In this document: positions 7,964-16,408 of the stretch, piece by piece | How the letters are laid out: each line of letters opens with the position of its first letter | Position numbering within the stretch: position 1 is the stretch's first letter | Source of the DNA: an uncultured Eubacteriales bacterium | Lineage (GTDB): Bacteria > Bacillota > Clostridia > Christensenellales > Aristaeellaceae | Length of the DNA: 35,399 bases | Reading direction: 5' to 3' | Assembly (NCBI GenBank): GCA_902801765.1 | Contig: CADCJO010000005.1 | Coordinates: 60,303-95,701, forward strand | The notes under the pieces: model-generated | Databases searched by the model: none | What the model saw: only the letters and a program-made list of their open reading frames with translations | Told to the model about the DNA's origin: nothing | Made by a program: the position numbers and the translations under genes

Positions 7964-10120
7964 ATGGAAAACAACTTCCGCCAAGGCGACTTTACCCTGC
8001 CCGGAGAAGCGGGCTATGAACAATTGACGCTGGAGCTGGCGAAAAAGTGGGGCGCGGACGTGATCCGCGACAGCGACGGCACCAAGCTGTCGGACGAAAT
8101 CGTGCAGGCGGGGTACGGCATTTACTCCACGATCTGCATCATCCGGCAGCACAACGCGTTCGCCGCCGCCCATCCCGACGCTCAGCAGCAGACCTTCCTG
8201 TGCTCCGACCCCGTGGTGGCCACGGAGAGCAGCGTCGTCATCCATCCGCTGGACGGCTTCTTTGACGAGCAGTTCCAGGTGAACGACAGCTCCGACGCCC
8301 TGCCCTACTGGCAGGTGTACGACCGCACCGCGAACGAGGAAGTGCCGAAAGAAAACTGGACATGGGAAAACGGCGCGGTCACGGTGAAAAACGTTCAGCC
8401 CTGGCACGAATACACCGTGTCCTTCCTGGCCTGGCGCATCTGGGAAGAAATCAACATGTACAACCACACCACCAACAACTGGACCAGCGAGCACCTGCGG
8501 CAACTGGACCCCCGGCACCCGCTGGCCTGGGAATACCTGCAAAAGTGGCTGCGCGACTGGTGCGAGCAGAATCCGGACACCACCGTGGTGCGGTTCACCT
8601 CGCTGTTCTATAACTTCGTGTGGATCTTCGGCAGCGACATGCGCCGCCGCAACCGCTTCACCGACTGGGCCAGCTACGATTTTACCGTGTCCCCCGCGGC
8701 GCTCAAAGCCTTTGAAGCGCAGTACGGCTACGCCCTCACCGCCGAGGATTTTATCAACCAGCGGAAATTGCAAGTAACCCACATGCCGCCCACCGCCCAC
8801 AAGCGGGACTACATGGACTTTATCCAGACCTTCGTGGCGGACAAAGCCAAGGTGCTGGTGGACATCGTGCACGAATACGGCAAGAAAGCCTACGTCTTTT
8901 ACGACGACAGCTGGGTGGGCCTGGAGCCCTACGGCAAGCGCTTTGCCTCCATCGGCTTTGACGGGCTGATCAAGTGCATTTTCTCCGGCTTCGAGTGCCG
9001 CCTGTGCGCGGGTGCGGAGGTACCCACCCACGAGATTCGGCTGCATCCCTATCTGTTCCCCGTGGGCCTGGGCGGCCTGCCCACCTTCGCCGAGGGCGGC
9101 CATCCCGAAAAAGACGCGCTGGACTACTGGCGCTCCGCCCGCCGGGCGCTGCTGCGCCAGTGCGTGGACCGGATCGGCCTGGGCGGGTATCTGCATCTGA
9201 CCATCGGCCAGCCCGCCTTCGTGGACACCATCGAGCGTATCGGCGTGGAGTTCAGGAAAATCAAGGCGCTCCAGCAGGCCGGCCCAGCTTACGCCCTGCC
9301 CATCCACGTGGCGGTGCTGCACACCTGGGGGAGCCTGCGCAGCTGGACCCTCAGCGGTCATTTCCATGAAACCTATATGCATCCTCTCATCCATATCAAC
9401 GAAGCCCTGTCCGGCCTGCCGGTGGAAGTGAAGTTCATTTCCTTTGCCGACGTGGAAAACGGCGCGCTGGACGGCGTGGACGTGGTGATTAACGCGGGCC
9501 GGGCGGGCGACGCCTGGAGCGGCGGCGACGCCTGGAAGAACGATCAGCTGGTCAGCAAATTGACCGAGTTTGTATACAACGGCGGCTGCTTCATCGGCGT
9601 GAACGAGCCCTCCGCAGTGCCGGGGTATCACACCTTCTTCCGCATGGCGCACGTGCTGGGCATCGACCTGGACACCGGCGCCCGCATCTGCCACGGCAAG
9701 TGGACGTATAAGCTGGACAAGGGTCTGCGTATCCAGGAAGGCTCGGCGAATCTGAAAGACAAGGAACACCTGTACTTAACCGACGGCCAGGCCAAAGTGC
9801 TGGCCGATGCGGGCGGCGTGCCCCAGATGACCGTGAATCATTTCGGCAATGGTCTGGGCGTGTACATGAGCGATTTCCAGGTCAGCCATCAAAATACCCG
9901 CATGCTGCTGGATATTCTGCTCTGCGCCAAGGGCCTCACCGATAAAGCCCCTTACATCTCCGGCGATTGCCGCGTGGAGGCCGCGTACTATCCCGACAGC
10001 CGCACTCTCATCGTCATCAATAACGCCGCCGAGTATGTGGAAACCACCGTTTCCCTGCCGGACGATAACTGGCTGGACGTGGCGCTTTCGCCCATGGAAA
10101 CAAAAGAAATCATTCTATAA
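7964..10120 (+). CDS. GH112 phosphorylase, probably D-galactosyl-beta-1,4-L-rhamnose phosphorylase
   Basis: 718 residues, the usual length for GH112, which reversibly phosphorolyses beta-galactosides to galactose 1-phosphate plus the acceptor sugar. The N-terminal block GYEQLTLELAKKWGADVIRD and the active-site stretch DDSWVGLEPYG are family hallmarks. D315 aligns with the catalytic aspartate I recall as D313 of the Bifidobacterium enzyme. Further family blocks are LHPYLFPVGLGG, FAEGGHPEKDALDYWRSARR and DRIGLGGYLHL. There is no signal peptide, so it is cytoplasmic. The start at 7964 follows GAGGTG; the longer start at 7907 lies in repeat sequence. GH112 splits into galacto-N-biose/lacto-N-biose enzymes and galactosyl-rhamnose enzymes. 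The rhamnose mutarotase 13 bases downstream and the GH105 enzyme nearby favour the rhamnose type. That choice is inference from context. Confidence 0.88.
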   Translation: MENNFRQGDFTLPGEAGYEQLTLELAKKWGADVIRDSDGTKLSDEIVQAGYGIYSTICIIRQHNAFAAAHPDAQQQTFLCSDPVVATESSVVIHPLDGFFDEQFQVNDSSDALPYWQVYDRTANEEVPKENWTWENGAVTVKNVQPWHEYTVSFLAWRIWEEINMYNHTTNNWTSEHLRQLDPRHPLAWEYLQKWLRDWCEQNPDTTVVRFTSLFYNFVWIFGSDMRRRNRFTDWASYDFTVSPAALKAFEAQYGYALTAEDFINQRKLQVTHMPPTAHKRDYMDFIQTFVADKAKVLVDIVHEYGKKAYVFYDDSWVGLEPYGKRFASIGFDGLIKCIFSGFECRLCAGAEVPTHEIRLHPYLFPVGLGGLPTFAEGGHPEKDALDYWRSARRALLRQCVDRIGLGGYLHLTIGQPAFVDTIERIGVEFRKIKALQQAGPAYALPIHVAVLHTWGSLRSWTLSGHFHETYMHPLIHINEALSGLPVEVKFISFADVENGALDGVDVVINAGRAGDAWSGGDAWKNDQLVSKLTEFVYNGGCFIGVNEPSAVPGYHTFFRMAHVLGIDLDTGARICHGKWTYKLDKGLRIQEGSANLKDKEHLYLTDGQAKVLADAGGVPQMTVNHFGNGLGVYMSDFQVSHQNTRMLLDILLCAKGLTDKAPYISGDCRVEAAYYPDSRTLIVINNAAEYVETTVSLPDDNWLDVALSPMETKEIIL

Positions 10121-10133
10121 AGGAGGCTCACCC

Positions 10134-10451
10134 ATGGAACGCTTTGCCTGGAAGGGACGCATCAAGGAAGGCATGCAGGCGGAATACAAGCGCCGCCACG
10201 ACGAGATCTGGCCGGAGATGATCGCGCTGCTCAAATCCGCCGGGATCAAAAACTACACCATCTGGAGCGACGGCCGCGACGTGTTCGGCTACTACGAGTG
10301 CGAGCAGGGCATCGCCTTCGCCGAAAAGACCCAGGCGGAAAGCCCCATCGTGGACAAGTGGAACGAGTACATGGACGATGTGCTGGAGCTGGTCATGGAC
10401 CCCGTCACCGGCGCGCAGCCCAAGCTGCAGATGATGTTTAAGATGGAATGA
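10134..10451 (+). CDS. rhaM: L-rhamnose mutarotase
   Basis: 105 residues, the usual length of the RhaM/YiiL family (dimeric alpha/beta ferredoxin-like fold), which interconverts the alpha and beta anomers of L-rhamnose. Recognisable blocks are KEGMQAEYKRRHDEIWPEM, with the conserved histidine, and IKNYTIWSDG, with the conserved tyrosine, followed by FGYYEC. The start at 10134 is preceded by AAAGGAGG and lies 13 bases after the phosphorylase stop, so the two are translationally close and surely co-transcribed. Its presence says that free L-rhamnose is produced in this cell, fitting a galactosyl-rhamnose phosphorylase upstream. Rhamnose isomerase, kinase and aldolase genes are not in the window. 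Confidence 0.92.
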   Translation: MERFAWKGRIKEGMQAEYKRRHDEIWPEMIALLKSAGIKNYTIWSDGRDVFGYYECEQGIAFAEKTQAESPIVDKWNEYMDDVLELVMDPVTGAQPKLQMMFKME

Positions 10452-10458
10452 AGGGATG

Positions 10459-10779
<321 letters not shown>

Positions 10780-10795
10780 AAAAGGAGTGATAAAC

Positions 10796-11785
10796 ATGCC
10801 ATACACCGCAAACGAAACCCGCTACTCCTCCATGCAGTACCGCCGGTGCGGAAACAGCGGCGTGATGCTGCCCATGATCTCCCTGGGCCTGTGGCACAAC
10901 TTCGGGGCCATCACGCCCTTTGAAACCCAGCAGGCGCTGCTGCGCACAGCCTTTGACCACGGCATCACCCACTTCGACCTGGCCAACAACTACGGCCCGC
11001 CCTACGGCGAGGCGGAGCGCAATTTCGGCATCCACATGGAGCGGGATTTCCGCCCCTACCGGGACGAGCTGTTCATCTCCACCAAGGCGGGCTACGATAT
11101 GTGGCCCGGCCCTTACGGCGACCATGGTAGCCGCAAATACCTGATGGCGTCCATCGACCAGTCCTTAAAGCGCATGAAGCTGGACTACGTGGATTTGTTC
11201 TATCATCACCGCCCCGACCCCGACACGCCCATCGAGGAAACCATGGGCGCGCTGGATCAGATCGTCCGCAGCGGTAAGGCGCTGTACGTGGGCATTTCCA
11301 ACTACGGCCCGGAACAGGCCCGGGCTGCGATCAAAGAATTAAAGCGCCTGGGCACCCCCTGCCTGATCCACCAGCCCAATTATTCCATGCTGAACCGCTG
11401 GATCGAGGACGGGCTCACCGACGTGCTGCGGGAAGAAAAGGTGGGCTGCATCTGCTTCGCGCCTCTGGCCAACGGCCTGCTGACCGGCAAGTACCTGGAC
11501 GGCATCCCCGCCGATTCCCGCATGGCCAAGGACAGCCGGTACCTAAAGCCCGCCGCGCTGACGGACGAAAAGCTGGCAAAGATCCGTGCCCTCAAGGACA
11601 TCGCCGAAGCCCGGGGCCAGAAGCTGCACCACCTGGCCCTCCAGTGGGTGCTGCGCGATCCGGTGGTCACCACCGCCCTCATCGGCGCCAGCCGCCCCGA
11701 GCAGATCATCGACAACCTGAGCATCCTCAGCGCGCCGCCGCTGACGGAGGAGGAACTGGACCAAATCGAAAAGATTTTAGGGTAA
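10796..11785 (+). CDS. Aldo/keto reductase (YghZ-like)
   Basis: 329 residues forming a TIM barrel of the aldo/keto reductase superfamily. The catalytic tetrad is visible: D61 and Y66 (FDLANNYG), K97 (STKAGY) and H138 (YHHRPD). NADPH-site sequences GISNYG and LIGASRPEQI are present. The best resemblance is to YghZ, an L-glyceraldehyde-3-phosphate reductase that also acts on other small aldehydes. The start at 10796 has AAAGGAG eight bases upstream; the GTG at 10787 overlaps that site and is rejected. In a rhamnose setting it could reduce L-lactaldehyde, the product of rhamnulose-phosphate cleavage, but nothing in the sequence proves this substrate. Confidence 0.88.
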   Translation: MPYTANETRYSSMQYRRCGNSGVMLPMISLGLWHNFGAITPFETQQALLRTAFDHGITHFDLANNYGPPYGEAERNFGIHMERDFRPYRDELFISTKAGYDMWPGPYGDHGSRKYLMASIDQSLKRMKLDYVDLFYHHRPDPDTPIEETMGALDQIVRSGKALYVGISNYGPEQARAAIKELKRLGTPCLIHQPNYSMLNRWIEDGLTDVLREEKVGCICFAPLANGLLTGKYLDGIPADSRMAKDSRYLKPAALTDEKLAKIRALKDIAEARGQKLHHLALQWVLRDPVVTTALIGASRPEQIIDNLSILSAPPLTEEELDQIEKILG

Positions 11786-11845
11786 TGCCTATTCCCTAAG
11801 TTAACACTGGTTTATTCATTATATGTAGATATTATACAAATTTAT

Positions 11846-11950
11846 TGTAGGGGCGGATATTATCCGCCCGTATTGCAGAATTGCATCAACGCACGGAAAT
11901 GCAGCGAACGTAAAGATTTGCTTGACGGGCGGATAATATCCGCCCCTATA
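11846..11950. repeat. Paired GGGCGGATA palindromes in inverted orientation
   Basis: GGGCGGATATTATCCGCCC (11851-11869) is almost a perfect palindrome, and GGGCGGATAATATCCGCCC (11927-11945) is its reverse complement 57 bases on. The outer TGTAGG and CCTATA flanks mirror each other, so the whole is a small inverted-repeat unit of about 105 bases. The 333-base gap 11786-12118 otherwise holds CCCTAATCC/CCCTCATTCC remnants of the CAGTAGG family and an 11-base C run (12085-12095). Confidence 0.75.
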
Positions 11951-12118
11951 CGGTGTAATTCCAACAAACGTATCGATATTTACATGATTGAATTGATCAG
12001 CATGTTCCTAATCCCTCATTCCCTGACGCCTGCCGCTTTTCCATTCGGAAGCGCCGGTTGCCTCGTCAAACTCTCTCATTCCCTCCCCCCCCCCCAAACG
12101 AAAGGAAGGAACCCGCCC

Positions 12119-13591
12119 ATGAACAAACTGATCATCAACACCTCGGTTACCAAGGGCCACATCAGCAAGGACATCCAGGGCCAGTTCTCCGAACACCTGG
12201 GCCGCTGCATTTACGGCGGGCTGTATGTGGGCGAAAACAGCGAAATCCCCAACGAAAACGGAATGCGCAAGGACGTGGTAAAGGCGCTGCGCGACATTCA
12301 GCTGCCCGTGCTGCGCTGGCCGGGCGGCTGCTTTGCCGACGAATATCACTGGCAGGACGGCATCGGTCCCAAGGAAACCCGCAAGAAAATGGTAAACACC
12401 CATTGGGGCGGCGTCACCGAGGACAACAGCTTCGGCACCCACGAATTCTTCGAGCTGTGCAAGCAAATCGGCTGCGACACCTACGTGAATGGCAACGTGG
12501 GCAGCGGCACCGTGCGGGAAATGAACGAATGGGTGGAGTATATGACCTTCGAGGGCCTCTCCCCCATGGCAAATCTGCGCAAGGAAAACGGCAGTGAAGA
12601 TGCCTTCCCCCTCAAATACTTCGCCATGGGCAACGAGCCCTGGGGCTGCGGCGGCAACATGACCGCCGAATACTACGCGGGCGAATACCGCAAGTACCAG
12701 ACCTACGTGCGCCAGTACGGCAAGCAGAAGGTTTTCAAGATCGCTGCCGGGGCCAGCGCGGACGACTATCACTGGACGGAAACCCTGATGAAGAACGCGG
12801 GCAAGTTCATGGACGGCCTGAGCCTGCACTACTACACCGTACCCCATGACTGGCAGCACAAGGGCAGCGCCCTGGGCTTTACCGCGGAGGATTACACGGA
12901 AACCCTGAAAAAAGCCATGCATATCGACGAGCTGATCACCCGTCACAGCGCCATCATGGACCAGTACGACCCCGAGAAAAAGGTGGCCCTGATCGTGGAC
13001 GAATGGGGCACCTGGTACGACGTGGAGGAAGGCACCAACCCCGGCTTCCTCTACCAGCAGAATTCCATGCGCGACGCCATGGTGGCCGCCCTGAGCCTGA
13101 ACATCTTCAATAAGCACTGCGACCGCGTGCGCATGGCCAACATCGCCCAGCTGGTGAACGTGCTCCAGGCGATGATCCTCACCGAAGGCCCCCGGATGCT
13201 GCTGACGCCTTCTTACTTCGTGTTCAAGCTGTTCTGTGCCCACCAGGAAAACGAGCTGCTAGACAGCCATCTGCTGATCGACGGCGCGGAAGCGGGCGTG
13301 GCCGAGCTGGCCGCCGTGCAGGAGAGCAGCTCCATTGATTCAGAGGGCACCGTGCACATCACCCTGGTCAATCCCGGGCTGAAAGACATCCAGCTCGTCA
13401 CCGTCGAAACCAACGGCCTGCATCCTTCCCATGTGGTGGGCCGCATGCTCACCGGCGCCATGGACGACCACAACACCTTCGGCGACCCCGATCAGGTGTC
13501 CGATCAGCCCTTCGTCAGCTTTACCATCACCACCAACGGCCTCATCGCCACCCTGCCGCCTTGCAGCGTGGTGCATCTGGCGGTTAAATAA
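12119..13591 (+). CDS. abfA: Alpha-L-arabinofuranosidase, GH51
   Basis: 490 residues, usual for intracellular GH51 enzymes, which are a TIM barrel plus a beta-sandwich. The N-terminal [18 protein letters not shown] and [20 protein letters not shown] are family signatures. E173 in [10 protein letters not shown] is the acid/base and E295 in VDEWGTWYD the nucleophile. The C-terminal part ([12 protein letters not shown] to CSVVHLAVK) is the sandwich domain. There is no signal peptide, so it releases arabinose from imported arabino-oligosaccharides. The start at 12119 follows AAAGGAAGGA; the much longer frame from 11873 would translate repeat sequence. Arabinan and arabinogalactan are side chains of rhamnogalacturonan-I, in line with the rest of this locus. 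An 11-base C run lies 23 bases upstream of the start. Confidence 0.93.
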   Translation: MNKLIINTSVTKGHISKDIQGQFSEHLGRCIYGGLYVGENSEIPNENGMRKDVVKALRDIQLPVLRWPGGCFADEYHWQDGIGPKETRKKMVNTHWGGVTEDNSFGTHEFFELCKQIGCDTYVNGNVGSGTVREMNEWVEYMTFEGLSPMANLRKENGSEDAFPLKYFAMGNEPWGCGGNMTAEYYAGEYRKYQTYVRQYGKQKVFKIAAGASADDYHWTETLMKNAGKFMDGLSLHYYTVPHDWQHKGSALGFTAEDYTETLKKAMHIDELITRHSAIMDQYDPEKKVALIVDEWGTWYDVEEGTNPGFLYQQNSMRDAMVAALSLNIFNKHCDRVRMANIAQLVNVLQAMILTEGPRMLLTPSYFVFKLFCAHQENELLDSHLLIDGAEAGVAELAAVQESSSIDSEGTVHITLVNPGLKDIQLVTVETNGLHPSHVVGRMLTGAMDDHNTFGDPDQVSDQPFVSFTITTNGLIATLPPCSVVHLAVK

Positions 13592-13599
13592 GTTTTATC

Positions 13600-13640
13600 G
13601 GGGGAAACCGCTCTTTGGAGGCCAAAGAGCGGTTTCCCCC
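13600..13640. repeat. GGGGGAAACC perfect hairpin repeat, copy 1
   Basis: A 19-bp perfect stem (GGGGGAAACCGCTCTTTGG and its complement) closes on three bases, followed by AAACCCCCTTCCGAGAAAG. Copies lie at 20331-20375 and 29006-29050. This copy differs from them by a C in place of T, with a compensating G on the other side. It lies between the GH51 stop and the DUF6171 gene; without a U-tract it is a poor terminator. Confidence 0.85.
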
Positions 13641-13684
13641 AAACCCCCTTCCGAGAAAGCCATAAAGAGGAATCAGATAAAAAA

Positions 13685-13942
13685 ATGCAATCAGAAAAGA
13701 CAAAGTGCAAACGATGTCTGCTGCGCGAAGCATTCCCGGAGGACTACGAAAAATATGTAGCGGGGCTGCTGTTAAAAATCCCGGAAAACGCAAAGACGCC
13801 GAATGCTCAGTACCACGAGCGTCTTGACGTCTGTTCCGCTTGCGACCAGCTGCAAAACGGCACCTGCATGGGCTGCGGGTGCCTGGTGGAGCTGCGCGCC
13901 GCTTACAGAAAAGAAAAGTGTCCCTTTCAGAAGTGGGCGTAA
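13685..13942 (+). CDS. Small cysteine-rich protein, DUF6171 family
   Basis: 85 residues with a CKRCLLRE motif near the N-terminus, a CSAC motif, then CMGCGC and a last CPFQKW. The cysteine pairs suggest two zinc- or iron-binding knuckles. This pattern is that of DUF6171, short proteins common in Clostridia with no known role. The start at 13685 has only a weak upstream site (AAAGAGGAATCAG). It stands between the first hairpin repeat and the promoter of the next gene and does not appear to belong to the pectin operon. The family call comes from the motif order; the function is unknown. Confidence 0.75.
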   Translation: MQSEKTKCKRCLLREAFPEDYEKYVAGLLLKIPENAKTPNAQYHERLDVCSACDQLQNGTCMGCGCLVELRAAYRKEKCPFQKWA

Positions 13943-14024
13943 ACAAGCGTTTCGCGGAAAGCGCCCGGTCATGAATGATACGCAGACAGATGAATCAAGG
14001 AAGAATAAAATCCTTCCAGACCGC

Positions 14025-14053
14025 TTTACTTTGCCGGACATTTTTTGTATAAT
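14025..14053 (+). promoter_or_regulatory. Promoter of the secreted OB-fold-like protein gene
   Basis: TTTACT (14025-14030) and TATAAT (14048-14053) are 17 bases apart. The start codon follows 40 bases later. Confidence 0.65.
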
Positions 14054-14093
14054 ACAGACGGTTCCCAAACAAAAAATCAAAGGAGACGGAAAC

Positions 14094-14825
14094 ATGAAAA
14101 AGATTCTTGCGCTGGTTCTTGCCCTGATGCTGACCGTGTGCGCCTTTGCCGCGCTGGCCGAAGGCGTGATGACCCATGAAGATTACGTGGCCGCCGAACT
14201 GGAAACCGAAGTGACCGTGGAAACCTACGTGCAGGCCAAGCAGGGCTGGTGGGAAAACAACGGCGTGGGCAACGCCACCATCTACACCCAGGCCGAGGAC
14301 GGCGCCTACTTCCTCTACAACCTGCCCATGAGCCAGGAAGACTATGAAAAGCTCGTTCCCGGCGCCAAGATCCGCGTGACCGGTTACAAGGCCGAATGGG
14401 CCGGCGAAGTGGAAATCATCGACGCCACCTACGAAATCCTGGAAGCCGAAGCCTTCATCCCCGAAGCGCTGGACGTGACCGCTCTGCTGGGCACCGATGA
14501 CCTGATCGCCCACCAGAACGAGCTGATCTGCGTGAAGGGCGCCACCGTGGTCGCCAAGAAGGACGCCAACGGCAACGACGCCGCGTTCCTCTACAACTGG
14601 GACGGCTCCGGCGCAGCTGGCAACAACAACGACCTGTACTTCGACGTGGAAGTGAACGGCGCTGTGTATTCCTTCACCGTGGAAAGCTATCTGTGCGGCG
14701 AAGGCACCGAAGTGTATGACGCCGTGACCAAGCTGAACATCGGCGACAAGATCGACGTGGAAGGCTTCCTGTACTGGTACAACGGCGCGCAGCCCCATGT
14801 CATCGCTGTGAAGGCCGCCGAATAA
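14094..14825 (+). CDS. Secreted protein with two predicted OB-fold-like domains
   Basis: 243 residues. The first 22 or so are a signal peptide (MKKILALVLALMLTVCAFAA, cleavage near ALA-EG). The mature part has two beta-rich blocks with the turn pattern of OB folds: about 36-120 (VTVETYVQAKQGWW, then GAKIRVTGYKAEW) and about 140-240 (ICVKGATVVAKK, then IGDKIDVEGFLYWY). The start at 14094 has AAAGGAGA upstream, its own promoter and a strong terminator, so it is a single-gene unit. I do not recognise a named family. Small secreted OB-fold proteins may bind nucleic acid, saccharide or metal. The fold is inferred from pattern only and no function can be given. Confidence 0.75.
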   Translation: MKKILALVLALMLTVCAFAALAEGVMTHEDYVAAELETEVTVETYVQAKQGWWENNGVGNATIYTQAEDGAYFLYNLPMSQEDYEKLVPGAKIRVTGYKAEWAGEVEIIDATYEILEAEAFIPEALDVTALLGTDDLIAHQNELICVKGATVVAKKDANGNDAAFLYNWDGSGAAGNNNDLYFDVEVNGAVYSFTVESYLCGEGTEVYDAVTKLNIGDKIDVEGFLYWYNGAQPHVIAVKAAE

Positions 14826-14835
14826 TTCCTTGAAC

Positions 14836-14886
14836 AAAAAACAGCCATTTCCGCTTTTCAGCAAAGCGTGAAATGGCTGTTTTTTA
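14836..14886. terminator. Bidirectional intrinsic terminator between convergent genes
   Basis: ACAGCCATTTC pairs with GAAATGGCTGT, with an inner CGCTTT/AAAGCG stem. A-rich sequence precedes it and TTTTTT follows, so it can end both the OB-fold gene (rightward) and the SSB-like gene (leftward). Confidence 0.85.
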
Positions 14887-14889
14887 TTT

Positions 14890-15546
14890 TCATTGCAATG
14901 CGCTTTCCCGTTCCACGGCCGGCTGAACGGGCAGCGCGATCTCTTTCAGGCACGTCAGCCGGCTCAGCGACACTTCATACGCCATCCGGTTGATGACCGT
15001 GCCGTCCGGCATCTGCTTCTGGTATTCGCGGCTCTGGAACCGGCCCTGCACCTCCAGCTTATCCCCCACGTTCAGCCCGGCGGCATATCTTGCCGTGCGG
15101 CCCCAGGCGATGCAGGGAATATAATCGCTCTTGCCGAAGGCGCGGTTGACAGCCAGCATCAAATCGGCGATCTCGCGGCCGAAGGGCGTGGTACGGAAAG
15201 AAGGCGGTTTGCAGATCGCGCCGGTCAGCCGGATGGTGTTTGGGTTTTCATCGTCGTCCGGCGGCAATAGCCGCTGGGCAAACGCCGTCAGCAACAGCCG
15301 GCCCGCGCCGCCCATCACCTTGTTGTAGGAGCGCAGCTGGCCGTGAATGGCAATGCGCACCCCGGGCGTGACCTGGCTGTTCATCAGCCGTTCCGAAACG
15401 GTGACGGGCAGCAGGTCGCTGGCGCCGGAAAGACGGGGCACCCGGATGTCCAGGCGGTAAAAGTTTTCGCCAAACACTTCATGATCCAGCACAGGCGTGT
15501 TTTCGATCACGCCGCAAAGGGTCAGCTGATTGTTTTCCGTATCCAT
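14890..15546 (-). CDS. Single-stranded DNA-binding-like protein with two OB domains
   Basis: 218 residues from the ATG at 15546. The first half (LTLCGVIENTPVLDHEVFGENFYRLDI... to LLLTAFAQRL) and the second half (IRLTGAICKPPSFRTTPFGREI... to VSLSRLTCL) each look like an SSB/PriB-type OB fold; the second has the common SSB phrase EVQGRFQSREYQK. The usual SSB acidic C-terminal tip is absent, so it is not a standard replicative SSB. The in-frame GTG at 15558 is another possible start, but it overlaps the GGAGGTG ribosome binding site, so 15546 is preferred. It begins 8 bases after the PdaB-like gene and is probably co-transcribed. Proteins of this layout are annotated as SSB in many Clostridia; their role is not known to me. 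Confidence 0.75.
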   Translation of the reverse strand: MDTENNQLTLCGVIENTPVLDHEVFGENFYRLDIRVPRLSGASDLLPVTVSERLMNSQVTPGVRIAIHGQLRSYNKVMGGAGRLLLTAFAQRLLPPDDDENPNTIRLTGAICKPPSFRTTPFGREIADLMLAVNRAFGKSDYIPCIAWGRTARYAAGLNVGDKLEVQGRFQSREYQKQMPDGTVINRMAYEVSLSRLTCLKEIALPVQPAVERESALQ

Positions 15547-15554
15547 GTTTGTTT

Positions 15555-16358
15555 TCACACCTCCGGTATTGTCGTAGCCGCGGGATGCTGTTTTCCCTGC
15601 GGATCAATGGTTGTCTGTCCGGGGAGGAGCACCGATGAAACAGGCCCCGGGGTCAATCCCTGCTCCCGGTAGCTTTTGAGCACGGCGGGCAGCGCCTCCA
15701 CGATATACTGGGAATCATTGTGGAACAGCACAATGTCGCCGCTTTTCACGTTCCTGGTCGCCCGGTCGATGAGGGGTTGCACGCCCTTGTTTTTCCAGTC
15801 CAGCGAATCCACGCTCCACTGGACGACCTCGTAGCCGTTCTGCCGGGCGGTCAGCACCACGTCGTTGTTATAATCCCCATAAGGCGGGCGGAACAGCGTG
15901 GGCCGCTGGCCGATGAGCTTTTCCACGTTGGCGCTCATCGTTTCCAATTCCTGCGCGATCTTCTCCCGGCTCAGGCTGCTCATCTTGGGGTGGGTGGTGG
16001 AATGATTGCCGATCTCATGGCCACGGGCGGCGATTTCCTGAACCAATTCCGGAAAGCGCTGGGTCCAGATATCCACTAAAAAGAACGTTGCCACAATACC
16101 ATTTTCGTCCAGAATATCCAGTATTTTTCTTGTTTTTTCCCCGCCCCAGGCCGCGTCGAAGCTGATGGCGATTTTGCCGTCGTCCCTGTCCACCGAATAC
16201 ACCGGCAGTTCCCGCTTCCGGGCCAGCACCTCCGCCGTCCTCGCGCCGGACACATACGCCGCGCTGACCGCGCTTAGCAGCAGGATCGCCAGCAGCGTAC
16301 CCGCCGCCCAGCGCTTTGCCGACGCTGCCGGCACGTCGCGCTCCGTTCGTTTGATCAT
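15555..16358 (-). CDS. Membrane-anchored polysaccharide deacetylase (PdaB-like)
   Basis: 267 residues. A single membrane segment (about 17-37) anchors an extracellular NodB domain. Motif 1 is ISFDAAWG with D68; the second Asp of the usual DDG is replaced by Ala, as in the PdaB-like subgroup of spore formers. Motif 2 is H119-S-T-T-H123. RPPYGDYN, WSVDSLDW and GDIVLFHND are motifs 3-5. PdaB-type proteins act on peptidoglycan during sporulation, though the missing Asp leaves the chemistry uncertain. The start at 16358 follows GGAGGCG. It heads a two-gene unit with the SSB-like gene. A hairpin TTTCCCGCC/GGCGGGAAA (16371-16399) lies in its leader. Confidence 0.85.
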   Translation of the reverse strand: MIKRTERDVPAASAKRWAAGTLLAILLLSAVSAAYVSGARTAEVLARKRELPVYSVDRDDGKIAISFDAAWGGEKTRKILDILDENGIVATFFLVDIWTQRFPELVQEIAARGHEIGNHSTTHPKMSSLSREKIAQELETMSANVEKLIGQRPTLFRPPYGDYNNDVVLTARQNGYEVVQWSVDSLDWKNKGVQPLIDRATRNVKSGDIVLFHNDSQYIVEALPAVLKSYREQGLTPGPVSSVLLPGQTTIDPQGKQHPAATTIPEV

Positions 16359-16408
16359 GCTTCCGCCTCCTTTCCCGCCCAGTGTATGCAGGCGGGAAAG
16401 AATTTAGA

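Noticed and set aside
7925..9769. Long leftward open frame opposite the GH112 gene
   Set aside because: No ribosome binding site, no recognisable domain, and histidine/glycine/valine-rich composition typical of antisense frames here.
12008..13243. Leftward open frame opposite the GH51 gene
   Set aside because: Antisense shadow; the GH51 catalytic motifs are on the plus strand.
13600..13640. Hairpin as a standard intrinsic terminator
   Set aside because: No U-tract follows on either strand, and identical copies occur inside an operon and upstream of a gene.
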